Shown piece by piece: positions 29,700-38,021 of a stretch of 64,000 nt of DNA. The stretch covers positions 1 to 64,000 of the forward strand of contig SCNI01000012.1 in NCBI GenBank assembly GCA_005502775.1, in the 5' to 3' direction. The translations under genes were made by a program, and so were the position numbers. The DNA is from Microbacteriaceae bacterium 3FA27C10 (GTDB lineage Bacteria; Actinomycetota; Actinomycetes; Actinomycetales; Microbacteriaceae). The notes under the pieces were generated by a model. It searched no databases. It was not told the origin of the DNA and saw only the letters and a list, made by a program, of their open reading frames with translations. Within the stretch, counting starts at the first letter, position 1. The number at the start of each line of letters is the position of its first letter.

Positions 29700-31376
29700 C
29701 TACATGCGGTCGGGGGCCGAGACGCCGATGAGGTCGAGGCCGTTGCGGACGACCTGGCCGGTTGCGTCGTTGAGCCACAGGCGGGTGCCGTGGATGGGCG
29801 CGAGCGCCTCGTCGCCGAAGGGCAGCACACGGGTGGCGTCGTACCAGCGGTGGTAGTAGCCGGCGAGTTCTTCGAGGTAGCGGGCCACGCGGTGCGGCTC
29901 ACGGAGTTCGGCGGCGTGCGCCACGATGCGCGGGAATTCCTGCAGGGCGCCCAGCAGTGCGGTCTCCGTGGGGTGCACGAGCAGCGCCGGCTCGAAATCG
30001 GCGCGCGTGACACCGGCATCGGCCGCGTTGCGCGCCACCGAGCGGGTGCGGGCGTGGGCGTATTGCACGTAGAACACCGGGTTGTCGTTGGTGCGCGAGC
30101 GCAGCTTCTCGCCGTCGAGGGCGAGCGGCGAGTCGGCCGGGTAGCGGGCGAGCCAGTAGCGCAGGGCGTCGGCCCCGAGCCAGTCGAGCAGGTCGTCGAG
30201 CTCGATGATGTTGCCGGCACGCTTGGAGAGCTTCGCGCCGTTGAGGTTCACGAGCTGGCCGATGAGCACGCTGAGGCCCGTCTCGGGGTCGTCGCCCGCG
30301 GCGGCCGCGAGGGCCTTGAGGCGGCCGACGTAGCCGTGGTGGTCGGCGCCGAGCAGGTAGATCTTCTCGGGGAAACCGCGGTCCTTCTTCGAGAGGTAGT
30401 AGGCCGCGTCGGCGGCGAAGTAGGTGACGATGCCGTTGCCGCGGGTGAGCACCCGGTCTTTGTCGTCGCCGAAGTCGGTGGTGCGCACCCACACGGCGTC
30501 GTCGGCCTCGTAGACGTGACCCTGGGCGCGCAGGCGCTCCTCGGCGTCGTCGATGGCCGTCTTGCCGGTGACCGCATCCGGAGCGTGCAGGGTGCGCTCG
30601 GAGAAGAACACGTCGAAGTGCACGTGGAAGTTCGAGAGCGACTGCTGGATCTCGGCGAGCTGGAACTCGTAGGCGAGGTCGCGCGCGATCGCCACGGCCT
30701 CCTCGTCGGGCTTGTCGAGCAGGTCGGGGACGACCTCGAGCACGCGCTGCGCGAGGGTCTGGATGTAGGGACCGGGGTAGCCCTTCTCCGGCGTCGGCAG
30801 GCCCTTGGCGGCGTGCAGCACCGAGAGGCCGAAGACGTCCATCTGGGCGCCGGCGTCGTTGATGTAGTACTCGGTGGTGACGGCGGCTCCGGATGCCTTC
30901 AGCACGCGGGCGATCGAGTCGCCGAGCGCCGCCCAGCGCGTGTGGCCGATGTGCAGCGGGCCCGTGGGGTTCGCCGAGACGAACTCCATGTTGATGGTGT
31001 GACCGGCGAGCACGGCGTTGTGGCCGTACGCGTCGCCCGCGTCGACGATGGCGCGCGCGATCTCGCCCGCCGCCGCCGTGTCGAGGGTGATGTTGATGAA
31101 GCCGGGCCCGGCCACGTCGACCGCGGCGACGCCGTCGATGGCCTGGATGCCCGGAACCAGCTCGAGGGCGAAGGCCCGCGGGTTGGTGCCGAGCCGCTTG
31201 GCGAGCTTCATCGCGATGTTCGAGGCCCAGTCGCCGTGGTCGCGGTTGCGCGGGCGCTCGAGCGCCACATCCGCCTCGCTGAGCTGCAGGCGCTCGCCCC
31301 CGTCGGCGCTCTCGCGGGTGGCGAGCACGTCGGACACGATGGCGAACAGAGCGGCGGAAAGGGCTTCGGGAGTCAC
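29700..31376 (-). CDS. argS: Arginyl-tRNA synthetase
   Basis: Class I synthetase, 558 residues. It has the N-terminal Add-1 domain, HIGH at 142-145 (ANPTGPLHIGHTRW), KLSKR at 382-386 in the KMSKS position, and the C-terminal anticodon-binding DALR domain (VARYLEELAGYYHRWY). The start was set to GTG at 31376 because TAGGA lies 9 nt upstream; a TTG three codons earlier would overlap that site. A tRNA-Arg gene is 1 kb away. Confidence 0.97.
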   Translation of the reverse strand: MTPEALSAALFAIVSDVLATRESADGGERLQLSEADVALERPRNRDHGDWASNIAMKLAKRLGTNPRAFALELVPGIQAIDGVAAVDVAGPGFINITLDTAAAGEIARAIVDAGDAYGHNAVLAGHTINMEFVSANPTGPLHIGHTRWAALGDSIARVLKASGAAVTTEYYINDAGAQMDVFGLSVLHAAKGLPTPEKGYPGPYIQTLAQRVLEVVPDLLDKPDEEAVAIARDLAYEFQLAEIQQSLSNFHVHFDVFFSERTLHAPDAVTGKTAIDDAEERLRAQGHVYEADDAVWVRTTDFGDDKDRVLTRGNGIVTYFAADAAYYLSKKDRGFPEKIYLLGADHHGYVGRLKALAAAAGDDPETGLSVLIGQLVNLNGAKLSKRAGNIIELDDLLDWLGADALRYWLARYPADSPLALDGEKLRSRTNDNPVFYVQYAHARTRSVARNAADAGVTRADFEPALLVHPTETALLGALQEFPRIVAHAAELREPHRVARYLEELAGYYHRWYDATRVLPFGDEALAPIHGTRLWLNDATGQVVRNGLDLIGVSAPDRM

Positions 31377-31400
31377 GGCGAACAATCCTACCCGCCGGGG

Positions 31401-32204
31401 TCAGCGGAGCTGGACGAGCTTCGTGATGTCGTCGAAGGGAAGGGAGTCGGCGACGGCCGAGACCTCGAGATTCTCGAGGATCAGGTTGCCGCCGTGATTG
31501 GTGAGGAAGGCGGTGTCGGCGGCGTCCCGGCCGGTGGCGATGCGCAGCAGGCTCTGGCGCGGGGCGAGCGTGGTGGCGTCGACCACGTGCCAGGCGCCCT
31601 CGACGAAGGCCTCGGCCACGGCGTGGAAGTCCATCGGCGAGAGCCCGGGCGCGTACACGCTCGCGAGCCGGGCCGGCACGTCGAGCGCGCGCAGCAGGGC
31701 GATCACGAGGTGCGCGTAGTCGCGGCACACTCCCTTGCGCAGCAGCAGGGTCTGCACGGCGCCGTCGGTGGGGGCGCTCGAGCCGGGCACGTAACTGAGC
31801 TCGGAACCCACCCACGAGCTCACCGCCTCGAGCAGCTCGCGGTCGAAGAGCCCGCGGAACTCCCCCAGGGCCGTGGGCATGAGGGTGTCGGACTCGCAGT
31901 AGCGGCTCGGCCTCAGGTAGCGGATGAGGTCGACCGGCTCCACCGGCGCCGGCGCGACCTCGCCGTCCACGACGGCCTCGTAGCGGGCGGTGAATCGGCC
32001 CGGCGGCACGTCGAACTGGTGCAGGCGCGTGCCGTGCGCATCCGTGATCTCGAGCGGCTCGATCAGCCGGCCGTCGACGCGGTATTCGACGAGTTCGTGG
32101 GCGAAACGGGCCGCCGGTCCCACCGGGGCGGCGGCGATGGAGAAGATGACGGTCGTGCCGAGATCGACGGTCGCGTCGATGTTCGCGAAGACGGAACGCT
32201 GCAT
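31401..32204 (-). CDS. Transglutaminase-like protein
   Basis: A 267-residue protein with an N-terminal beta-sandwich (about 1-95) and a C-terminal transglutaminase-like cysteine protease core. The triad is Cys160 (GVCRDYAHL), His194 (DFHAVAEAF) and Asp209 (HVVDAT). There is no signal peptide or membrane helix, so it should be cytoplasmic. Family members act as proteases or amide-bond hydrolases of unknown substrate. It sits 24 bp upstream of the argS start and may be cotranscribed with argS. AGGA precedes the ATG at good spacing. Confidence 0.85.
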   Translation of the reverse strand: MQRSVFANIDATVDLGTTVIFSIAAAPVGPAARFAHELVEYRVDGRLIEPLEITDAHGTRLHQFDVPPGRFTARYEAVVDGEVAPAPVEPVDLIRYLRPSRYCESDTLMPTALGEFRGLFDRELLEAVSSWVGSELSYVPGSSAPTDGAVQTLLLRKGVCRDYAHLVIALLRALDVPARLASVYAPGLSPMDFHAVAEAFVEGAWHVVDATTLAPRQSLLRIATGRDAADTAFLTNHGGNLILENLEVSAVADSLPFDDITKLVQLR

Positions 32205-32305
32205 GCTGACGATCCTGTCATGAATGGCAGGCCGCGCACGCCCGCTGCGGCGACCGGCCGGCGACCGGCCGGTGCTCGATGACCGGGGAGGCCGTCACAT
32301 CCTGC

Positions 32306-32311
32306 TACCCT
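32306..32311 (+). promoter_or_regulatory. Possible -10 box of tRNA-Arg
   Basis: TACCCT preceded by TGC, an extended -10 shape, ends 15 nt before the mature tRNA 5' end. No clear -35 was found. Confidence 0.35.
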
Positions 32312-32326
32312 GGACAGGCACCCCGG

Positions 32327-32402
32327 GCCCCCATAGCTCAGGGGATAGAGCGTCTGCCTCCGGAGCAGAAGGCCGTAGGTTCAAATCCTACTGGGGGCAC
32401 CA
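32327..32402 (+). tRNA. tRNA-Arg (anticodon CCG)
   Basis: A full cloverleaf: acceptor GCCCCCA/TGGGGGC, D-arm GCTC/GAGC, anticodon stem TCTGC/GCAGA with loop CTCCGGA, T-arm GTAGG/CCTAC with TTCAAAT, and an encoded 3' CCA. Anticodon CCG reads CGG, a frequent Arg codon in this genome. No integrated element follows it. Confidence 0.97.
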
Positions 32403-32436
32403 AAGACACACTCGCGTGATCACTCGCTTCTTCCTC

Positions 32437-32442
32437 TACAAT
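32437..32442 (+). promoter_or_regulatory. Probable -10 box of the 69-residue protein gene
   Basis: TACAAT matches the -10 consensus at five of six positions and implies a start near 32449, giving a leader of about 50 nt. Within this leader ATG at 32487 opens a four-codon ORF (MKAR) whose TGA overlaps the main ATG as TGATG. Confidence 0.5.
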
Positions 32443-32500
32443 GCCGAGCACACGGACCACCCATCCGTGACACCGTTCGAAGAGGAATGAAGGCCCGCTG

Positions 32501-32710
32501 ATGGATGCCGTCGAGACCTATCGCGCCCACAACATGTGGCACAACCGTATGCAGGGTGAGGAGACCGATCTCTCCTCGCACGTGATCCGTAGCCAGGCGA
32601 TCGCCGAGGGCCGTATCTGGGCGAAGACGCGCCAGGTCGACCACATCGTGCGCAATGCCGACGGATCGGTGGAGTCGGTCACCGCGTTCGGCGAGCACGC
32701 CGAGGTCTGA
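32501..32710 (+). CDS. Small conserved-looking protein of unknown function
   Basis: A 69-residue hydrophilic protein, MDAVETYRAHNMWHNR at the start and DHIVRNADGSVESVTAFGEH near the end. The second half (repeated short beta strands around ADGSVES) recalls the DUF2188 type of small proteins, but only loosely. AAGG lies 7 nt before the ATG. It stands alone between the tRNA and the NlpC/P60 gene, has its own promoter-like box, and lacks membrane segments. I do not recognise a function. Confidence 0.75.
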   Translation: MDAVETYRAHNMWHNRMQGEETDLSSHVIRSQAIAEGRIWAKTRQVDHIVRNADGSVESVTAFGEHAEV

Positions 32711-32761
32711 GCTTCAGCCGCGAGCGATCGGGCCAGCCGAGCGCTCAGACCAGTCGAGTGC

Positions 32762-34057
32762 TCAGACCAGCCGGACGAAGTAGAAGCTGCCCCAGAGGTT
32801 GTGGGCGTGCGTCACGTAGCGCCCCCAGTCGGGCGAGTGGATGACGCCGCCGTTCCCGTCGTAGATGCCGATGTGCGTTCCCGGCCACACGACGAGGTCG
32901 CCGGCCTGCGCATCCTGCGGCGAGACCCGCACGCCCATGGCCGCCTGGCGGCTCACCAGCCGGGGCAGGGAGATGCCGAACTGGCCGAACACGTACTGCG
33001 TGAGCCCGTCGCAGCCGAAGCTGTCGCTCGGGTCGGCGCCCCAGCCGTAGGGCACGACGCCCACGAACTGCTCGGCGTAGGCCACCACGGCCTCGCCGCT
33101 GTAGGACTGGGCCGGCGGATCGTAGGAGGGCGCGGACGGCGCCGACGGAGCAGGGGCGGAGCCGCCGCCACCCGAATCAGACGACCCTCCCCCACTCGCG
33201 GCCGCCTGCTCCTCGGCCGCCTGCTGCGCCGCGAGGGCGTCGGCCGCGGCCTGCTGAGCGGCGAGCTCTGCGGCCTTCGCGGCGGCGACGCCGTCGTTGT
33301 ACTGCTGCTCGGTGGTGATCGTGTCCTGCTGCAGCGCCGTCAGCTGCACGCTGAGCTCGGCCTGGTGGTTCTCCTGCTCCAGCAGGGCCGACTGCACCGA
33401 CTTCTGGGCGTCGAGCGCCTGAGCGAGGGTCGCATCCGCCGCCTGGGCGAGCACGGTGAGGCCTTGCTTGGCGACGGCCGCCTGGTCGCTCAGCGAGGAG
33501 GCGGTGTTCGCATCCTGCTTGGCCTTGTCGAACACGCCCTGGCTGGTCTCGCTGAGCTTCGACATGGTACCGAGCTGGTAGAGCAAGTCGCTCGAGTCGC
33601 TTCCGGCCACGAGCAGCCGCGAGCTGAGATCGTTGCCGGCACTCCGCGCGAACTGGGCGGCGAGGGCCGCGGCGCGCTTGTTCGAGGCCTCCGACTGTGC
33701 TGCGGCGGCCGTCGCCTGCGTCTGCAGCTGATCGGCCTTGCGAGTGCCCTCGGCGAGGGCGTTCTGCGCGGCCTGGTCGTCGGCCCAGGCCTTGTCGGCG
33801 GCGGCCTGGGCGGCCGCGACCTGGCTCTGGATGCCGGCGATGAGGTTCTGGATCTCCGTGATCTGCGCCTGCTTCGCGCTCTCGCTCGCGCGAGCGGCCT
33901 CGACCTGGTTCCAGGAGGGATAGTCGGTGGCGGCGGCGGGCGACACGATGAGCATCGTGGCCGCGAGGACGGCCGCGGAGGCGATCGCCAGGGCGGCGAC
34001 GGCTCGCCGCGGAGCGCTCCTCCGGCCGGCTGACCCGGCTGTCGCGGTGACCCGCAT
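32762..34057 (-). CDS. Secreted NlpC/P60 peptidoglycan endopeptidase (RipA-like)
   Basis: A 431-residue exported protein. It has a signal peptide (about 1-43, ending VSPAAATDY) and a long Ala/Gln-rich coiled coil (about 48-275). A Ser/Gly/Pro linker precedes a C-terminal NlpC/P60 domain (about 320-431) with Cys349 (FGCDGLTQYVF), His395 (PGTHIGIYD) and His407. The architecture matches D,L-endopeptidases such as RipA that cut peptide stems during cell separation, with the coiled coil holding the enzyme inactive until recruited. GGGGGAG precedes the ATG. A 9-bp-period repeat lies 37-81 bp upstream. Confidence 0.92.
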   Translation of the reverse strand: MRVTATAGSAGRRSAPRRAVAALAIASAAVLAATMLIVSPAAATDYPSWNQVEAARASESAKQAQITEIQNLIAGIQSQVAAAQAAADKAWADDQAAQNALAEGTRKADQLQTQATAAAAQSEASNKRAAALAAQFARSAGNDLSSRLLVAGSDSSDLLYQLGTMSKLSETSQGVFDKAKQDANTASSLSDQAAVAKQGLTVLAQAADATLAQALDAQKSVQSALLEQENHQAELSVQLTALQQDTITTEQQYNDGVAAAKAAELAAQQAAADALAAQQAAEEQAAASGGGSSDSGGGGSAPAPSAPSAPSYDPPAQSYSGEAVVAYAEQFVGVVPYGWGADPSDSFGCDGLTQYVFGQFGISLPRLVSRQAAMGVRVSPQDAQAGDLVVWPGTHIGIYDGNGGVIHSPDWGRYVTHAHNLWGSFYFVRLV

Positions 34058-34093
34058 AGCACTCCCCCGAACGATCGAGCGACGCAGGACCGA

Positions 34094-34138
34094 ATCACTT
34101 CAGTCACATTCGTCACAATGGCAACGCTGATCACATTA
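34094..34138. promoter_or_regulatory. GTCACA-type direct repeats upstream of the NlpC/P60 gene
   Basis: Near-identical units begin at 34094 (ATCACTTCA), 34103 (GTCACATTC), 34112 (GTCACAATG) and 34130 (ATCACATTA), all in one 9-bp register with one unit at 34121 diverged. Tandem GTCACA repeats at this spacing are the described binding pattern of the MtrA response regulator in mycobacteria, which controls cell-wall hydrolase genes. The regulator itself is not in this window, so the assignment is an inference. Confidence 0.5.
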
Positions 34139-34250
34139 GCAACTCACCGGCGTTTCGCACAGCCGAGTTCGCGTGGGCGGCGTTATAGTGCCTGGTTCGC
34201 ATCTCGCTTTGTGACCGGATGCGGTCAGCGCCGATCGTGGCTGGGTGCGG

Positions 34251-34985
34251 TCAGGCCGCGAGGGCCAGGGGGCGAGCGAAGCCCGCGAGCAACGCGGCGA
34301 GCTGGCCGCGGGGGGCGCCCGGGTCCTCCGGGTGCCACTGCACGCCCACGATCGGGGCCTCCGCGTGCTCGATGGCCTCGACGAGACCGTCGGATGCGGT
34401 GGCCGCAGCCACGAGTCCGGCGCCCAGGCGGTCGACGGCCTGGTGGTGCGCGCTCTGCGTCGAGACCACCGGGCCGAGTCCGGAAGCCAGCCGACTGTCC
34501 GCCGCGAGGCGCACGGCGTGGGTCGCCATGACACGCTCGATCGGCACGCCGTCGTTGCGGTGCACACCGGTCTCGCCGAGATCCTGGATGAGCGAGCCGC
34601 CGAGTGCCACGTTGATGATCTGGTGCCCGCGGCACACGCCGAGCAGCGGCGTCCGCCGCTCCAGGGCGCGGCGCACCAGCGCGAGCTGCGCCGCATCCGC
34701 CCGCTCGGCGTGCCGGCCCTCGCCGCGGTAGCCGCGCGCGGCGCCGTAGAACTCCGGCGCGATGTCCTCTCCCCCGAGGATCACGAGCGCCGCCGAGCAG
34801 TCGGTGCGGCGGAGGGTGCCCCGCTCCCCCAGGCGCTCGGCGGCCACGACGTCGACCTCCCAGCCGGCGGCCGCGGCCCCGCGCACCGCCCGCCCGGCCA
34901 GCAAGGAGGAGTAGGCGTGGTACTCCGGCGCGTGCGGGCGGTCGTCGGTCACGACGACGACGCTCAAGCGGCCACGGGAGTCCAT
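34251..34985 (-). CDS. Class-I glutamine amidotransferase-like hydrolase (PuuD type)
   Basis: A 244-residue single-domain peptidase C26 protein. The triad is Cys118 (GVCRGHQIINVALGG), His218 and Glu220 (VQWHPE), the pattern of gamma-glutamyl-GABA hydrolases. The early GGEDIAPEFYG is also typical. The substrate is likely a gamma-glutamyl compound, but no puu pathway genes are near, so it could serve another gamma-glutamylamine. ATG at 34985 was chosen because AGGATGGAG lies upstream. It is divergent from the TPM gene. Confidence 0.85.
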   Translation of the reverse strand: MDSRGRLSVVVVTDDRPHAPEYHAYSSLLAGRAVRGAAAAGWEVDVVAAERLGERGTLRRTDCSAALVILGGEDIAPEFYGAARGYRGEGRHAERADAAQLALVRRALERRTPLLGVCRGHQIINVALGGSLIQDLGETGVHRNDGVPIERVMATHAVRLAADSRLASGLGPVVSTQSAHHQAVDRLGAGLVAAATASDGLVEAIEHAEAPIVGVQWHPEDPGAPRGQLAALLAGFARPLALAA

Positions 34986-35107
34986 GTGCTCCATCCTGCT
35001 GACGGCGGCGAGCGGATGCACGCCCCGCCGTAACAGGACGACACACGACCGCACCGAGCTGCCACCCGGGAGGCTCCCGGGAATCGTGGGGAGAACATCC
35101 GGATTCA

Positions 35108-35137
35108 TAGACGGCCCCCGGGCCGCCCTCCTAGAAT
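35108..35137 (+). promoter_or_regulatory. Leaderless promoter of the TPM-domain gene
   Basis: TAGACG (35108-35113) and TAGAAT (35132-35137) are 18 bp apart. The -10 ends 8 nt before the ATG at 35146, and no Shine-Dalgarno is present, so the transcript probably starts at the initiation codon. Confidence 0.55.
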
Positions 35138-35145
35138 CTGCAGCA

Positions 35146-37212
35146 ATGAGACACCCGCACAAGACTCCCCGAGCGGTGAGCCTCCGCACTCTTCTCCTCG
35201 CCGCCGTCGCGGCGATCGGCCTGGCGCTGCTCGCCCCCGCGAGCGCGGCCCTCGCGGGCGATCCGGTCACGCTCAACGGGCGGTACATCGTCGACGAGGT
35301 GGGTGTTCTCGACCAGTCCGGCACCGCACAGGTGCAGGACGCGATCGACACGCTCGCCACCGAGCAGGGCGTGAACCTCTTCGTGGTCTACACCGACAGC
35401 TTCACGAACCCCTCCGACCGTCAGGCCTGGGCCGAGCAGGTCGCGACCGTCAACCAGTTCGGAACGAACGACGTGCTGCTCGCGGTGGCCACCACCGACC
35501 GGCTCTACCAGTTCTCGGTGGCCTCCGACTTCGCGCTGAGCGACACCCAGCTCACCACCATCGAGACGCAGGACATCGTGCCCGCACTGCGCCGGGGCGA
35601 CTGGGCCGGGGCGGCGGCGGGCGCCGCACAGGGGCTGGGCCGGGAACTCGCCGGGTCGGGCTCCACGGGGTCATCCGGCGCGACAGGATCGACCGGATCG
35701 ACCGGGTCCTCGCCCTCCGACGGCGGCTTCGGCGGCCTCGTCTGGGTGCTCGCCATCGTCATCATCGTCGTCGTCGCAGCGATCGTGCTGATCCTCGTGC
35801 TGCGCCGCCGCCGTTCCATCGACACGACGGTCACGGCGAACGCCGCGGCCCAGGTGGCCGCCCAGGGGCCCACCCAGAAGGAGCTCGACCGCCAGGTGGG
35901 CGCCGTGCTGGTCGACCTCGACGACGCCGTCAACACCAGCGAGGAGGAGCTCGGCTTCGCCGTGGCGCAGTTCGGCGCCGAGGCCGCCGCGCCCTTCACC
36001 GCGGTGCTCGGCGAGGTGAAGAGCACTCTCTCGCAGGCCTTCACGCTCAAGCAGAAGCTCGACGACGCCGTGCCCGACACCGACGAGGAGCGCCGCGCGT
36101 GGTCGGAGCAGATCATCGCGCTGTGCGACCAGGCGGCCGACAAGCTCGACGAGCAGGCCGAGGCCTTCGCTGCGCTGCGCGACCTCGAACGCGACCCGGT
36201 TCCGGCGCTCAGTGCCGCCACGAACGATCTGCAGGCCCTCACCGGGAGCGGCACCCAGGCGCGAGAGCGCCTCGCCGGCCTGACGGCGCGCTACGACGCG
36301 CCCGCCCTCACCACCGTGGTGGGCAGCGTCGAGCAGGCCGACCGGCTCCGTGACTTCGCGCAGCAGCAGCTCGAGGCGGCCACCACCGCCGCGAAGGAGG
36401 GTCGGGCCGGCGAGGCCGCCGTGCAGATCCGCTCGGCGCAGCAGGCCGTCGTGCAGGCGAAAACCCTGATGGCCGCGCTGGCGAAGCTCGAGTCCGACCT
36501 CGCCGCCGCCGGTACCGCCCTCGCGGCGGCCGTCGCCGACGCCCAGCAGGACCTCGCCGAGGTCGCCCGCGTGCAGGCATCCGGAACCGCCGCCGACCCC
36601 GAGCTCGCCCGCCTCGCCGCGGCCGTCTCGGTGGAGCTGCAGCGCGCGCAGACCGCCGGGCCGCGTGACCCGCTCAACGCCCGCATCACGCTCGAGGCGG
36701 CCGACGCCCCACTCGACGCGGCCCTGCTCTCGGCACGCGACGAGCAGGAGCGCGCCACGCGCCTCGGTGCCCAGCGCGACCGCTCGATCGCCGCGGCGCA
36801 GAGCGAGATCGCGGCGGCGCAGGCCTACCTGCAGACCCGGCGAGGGGCGGTGGGCCCGGATGCACGCACCCGGCTCTCCGAGGCCCAGCGCCACCTCGAC
36901 CTGGCCGTCTCGGTCGCGATCACCGACCCCGAGAGCTCGATCCGGGAGGCCGGACTGGCGGCCCAGCTCGCCTCGCGGGCGAGTGCGTCGGCGCAGCAGG
37001 ACGTGAGCTGGGCGCAGACCGGCGGCAACCAGGGCATGCCCACCGGCGGTGGGGGCGGGGGCGACTTCACCGGGGCCCTGCTCGGCGGCATCATCGGCGG
37101 CCTGCTCGGCGGCGGCCGCTCCGGCGGCTACGGTGGCGGCTTCGGAGGATTCGGCGGCTTCGGCGGCTCCTCGGGCGGCGGCGGCCGACGGGGCGGCGGG
37201 GGCCGATTCTGA
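35146..37212 (+). CDS. TPM-domain membrane protein with long coiled coil
   Basis: A 688-residue protein. A signal peptide (1 to about 38) leads to an extracytoplasmic TPM (DUF477) domain (47-165, YIVDEVGVLDQSG and FVVYTDSF). A Ser/Gly linker, one membrane helix (about 197-219) and an RRRR stop-transfer follow. The cytoplasmic part is a long Ala/Gln/Arg-rich coiled coil (about 235-620) ending in a glycine-rich tail (637-688) with GGGFGGFGGFGG. TPM domains are linked to membrane-protein quality control (Psb32, BA42). It is followed 52 bp later by pspA, suggesting a shared envelope-stress function. The transcript seems leaderless. Confidence 0.88.
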   Translation: MRHPHKTPRAVSLRTLLLAAVAAIGLALLAPASAALAGDPVTLNGRYIVDEVGVLDQSGTAQVQDAIDTLATEQGVNLFVVYTDSFTNPSDRQAWAEQVATVNQFGTNDVLLAVATTDRLYQFSVASDFALSDTQLTTIETQDIVPALRRGDWAGAAAGAAQGLGRELAGSGSTGSSGATGSTGSTGSSPSDGGFGGLVWVLAIVIIVVVAAIVLILVLRRRRSIDTTVTANAAAQVAAQGPTQKELDRQVGAVLVDLDDAVNTSEEELGFAVAQFGAEAAAPFTAVLGEVKSTLSQAFTLKQKLDDAVPDTDEERRAWSEQIIALCDQAADKLDEQAEAFAALRDLERDPVPALSAATNDLQALTGSGTQARERLAGLTARYDAPALTTVVGSVEQADRLRDFAQQQLEAATTAAKEGRAGEAAVQIRSAQQAVVQAKTLMAALAKLESDLAAAGTALAAAVADAQQDLAEVARVQASGTAADPELARLAAAVSVELQRAQTAGPRDPLNARITLEAADAPLDAALLSARDEQERATRLGAQRDRSIAAAQSEIAAAQAYLQTRRGAVGPDARTRLSEAQRHLDLAVSVAITDPESSIREAGLAAQLASRASASAQQDVSWAQTGGNQGMPTGGGGGGDFTGALLGGIIGGLLGGGRSGGYGGGFGGFGGFGGSSGGGGRRGGGGRF

Positions 37213-37264
37213 CCACGGGCATGACGCGACACAGATCACCGATCCAGCACAGAAGGAGAACACG

Positions 37265-38008
37265 ATGACCAGCAAGCAGTCCATCTTCGGGCGCATCGCC
37301 CAGCTCGCCAAGGCCAACATCAACAACCTCATCGACCAGGCCGAGGACCCCCAGCTGATGCTCGACCAGCTGGTGCGCGACTACACCGAGAACATCGCCG
37401 ACGCGGAGAGCGCCATCGCCCAGACCATCGGCAACCTGCGCCTGCTCGAGGAGGACCACCGCGAAGACGTGGCGGCCGCGGCGGACTGGGGCCGCAAGGC
37501 CCTCGCCGCGAGCACCAAGGCCGACGAGTACCGCGCCGCCGGCAACGCGACCGACGCCGACAAGTTCGACGCCCTCGCGAAGGTGGCTCTCACCCGTCAG
37601 CTGCAGTCGGAGAACGAGGCCAAGGACGCCGAGCCCTCGATCGCCTCCCAGACCGAGTCGGTCGAGAAGCTCAAGTCGGGCCTGGCCTCGATGAAGGAGA
37701 AGCTCAATCAGCTGAAGTCCAAGCGCGACAACCTCGTGGCCCGCGCGAAGACCGCCCAGGCCCAGGGTCAGGTGCAGGATGCGCTCAAGAACCTGAACGT
37801 GCTCGACCCCACCAGCGACCTCGGCCGCTTCGAGGACAAGATCCGCCGCGAGGAGGCCCGCGTGCGCGGCCAGGAGGAACTCAACGCCTCGAGCCTCGAC
37901 GCGCAGTTCGAGAGCCTCGACGACATCGGCGAGTTGACCGAGGTGGAGGCGCGCCTCGCGGCACTCAAGTCCGGCGGGGCCGCCAAAGCGGTCACGAGCG
38001 GCGAATAG
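37265..38008 (+). CDS. pspA: Phage shock protein A (PspA/IM30 family)
   Basis: A 247-residue ESCRT-III-like protein made almost entirely of charged helices. It begins MTSKQSIFGRIAQLAKANIN, with an amphipathic N-terminal helix, then the family LIDQAEDPQLMLDQLVRDY. These proteins form oligomers on the inner membrane face and repair or buffer membrane damage. AGGAGAACACG precedes the ATG. It lies between the TPM gene (52 bp upstream) and the arginase-family gene (13 bp downstream), so all three may form one operon. No pspF or pspC is adjacent. Confidence 0.93.
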   Translation: MTSKQSIFGRIAQLAKANINNLIDQAEDPQLMLDQLVRDYTENIADAESAIAQTIGNLRLLEEDHREDVAAAADWGRKALAASTKADEYRAAGNATDADKFDALAKVALTRQLQSENEAKDAEPSIASQTESVEKLKSGLASMKEKLNQLKSKRDNLVARAKTAQAQGQVQDALKNLNVLDPTSDLGRFEDKIRREEARVRGQEELNASSLDAQFESLDDIGELTEVEARLAALKSGGAAKAVTSGE

Positions 38009-38021
38009 GCGCGCCGAACCG

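Noticed and set aside
34058-34250. c-di-AMP (ydaO) riboswitch before the NlpC/P60 gene
   Set aside because: This riboswitch is common before actinobacterial wall hydrolases, but its conserved blocks are absent here.
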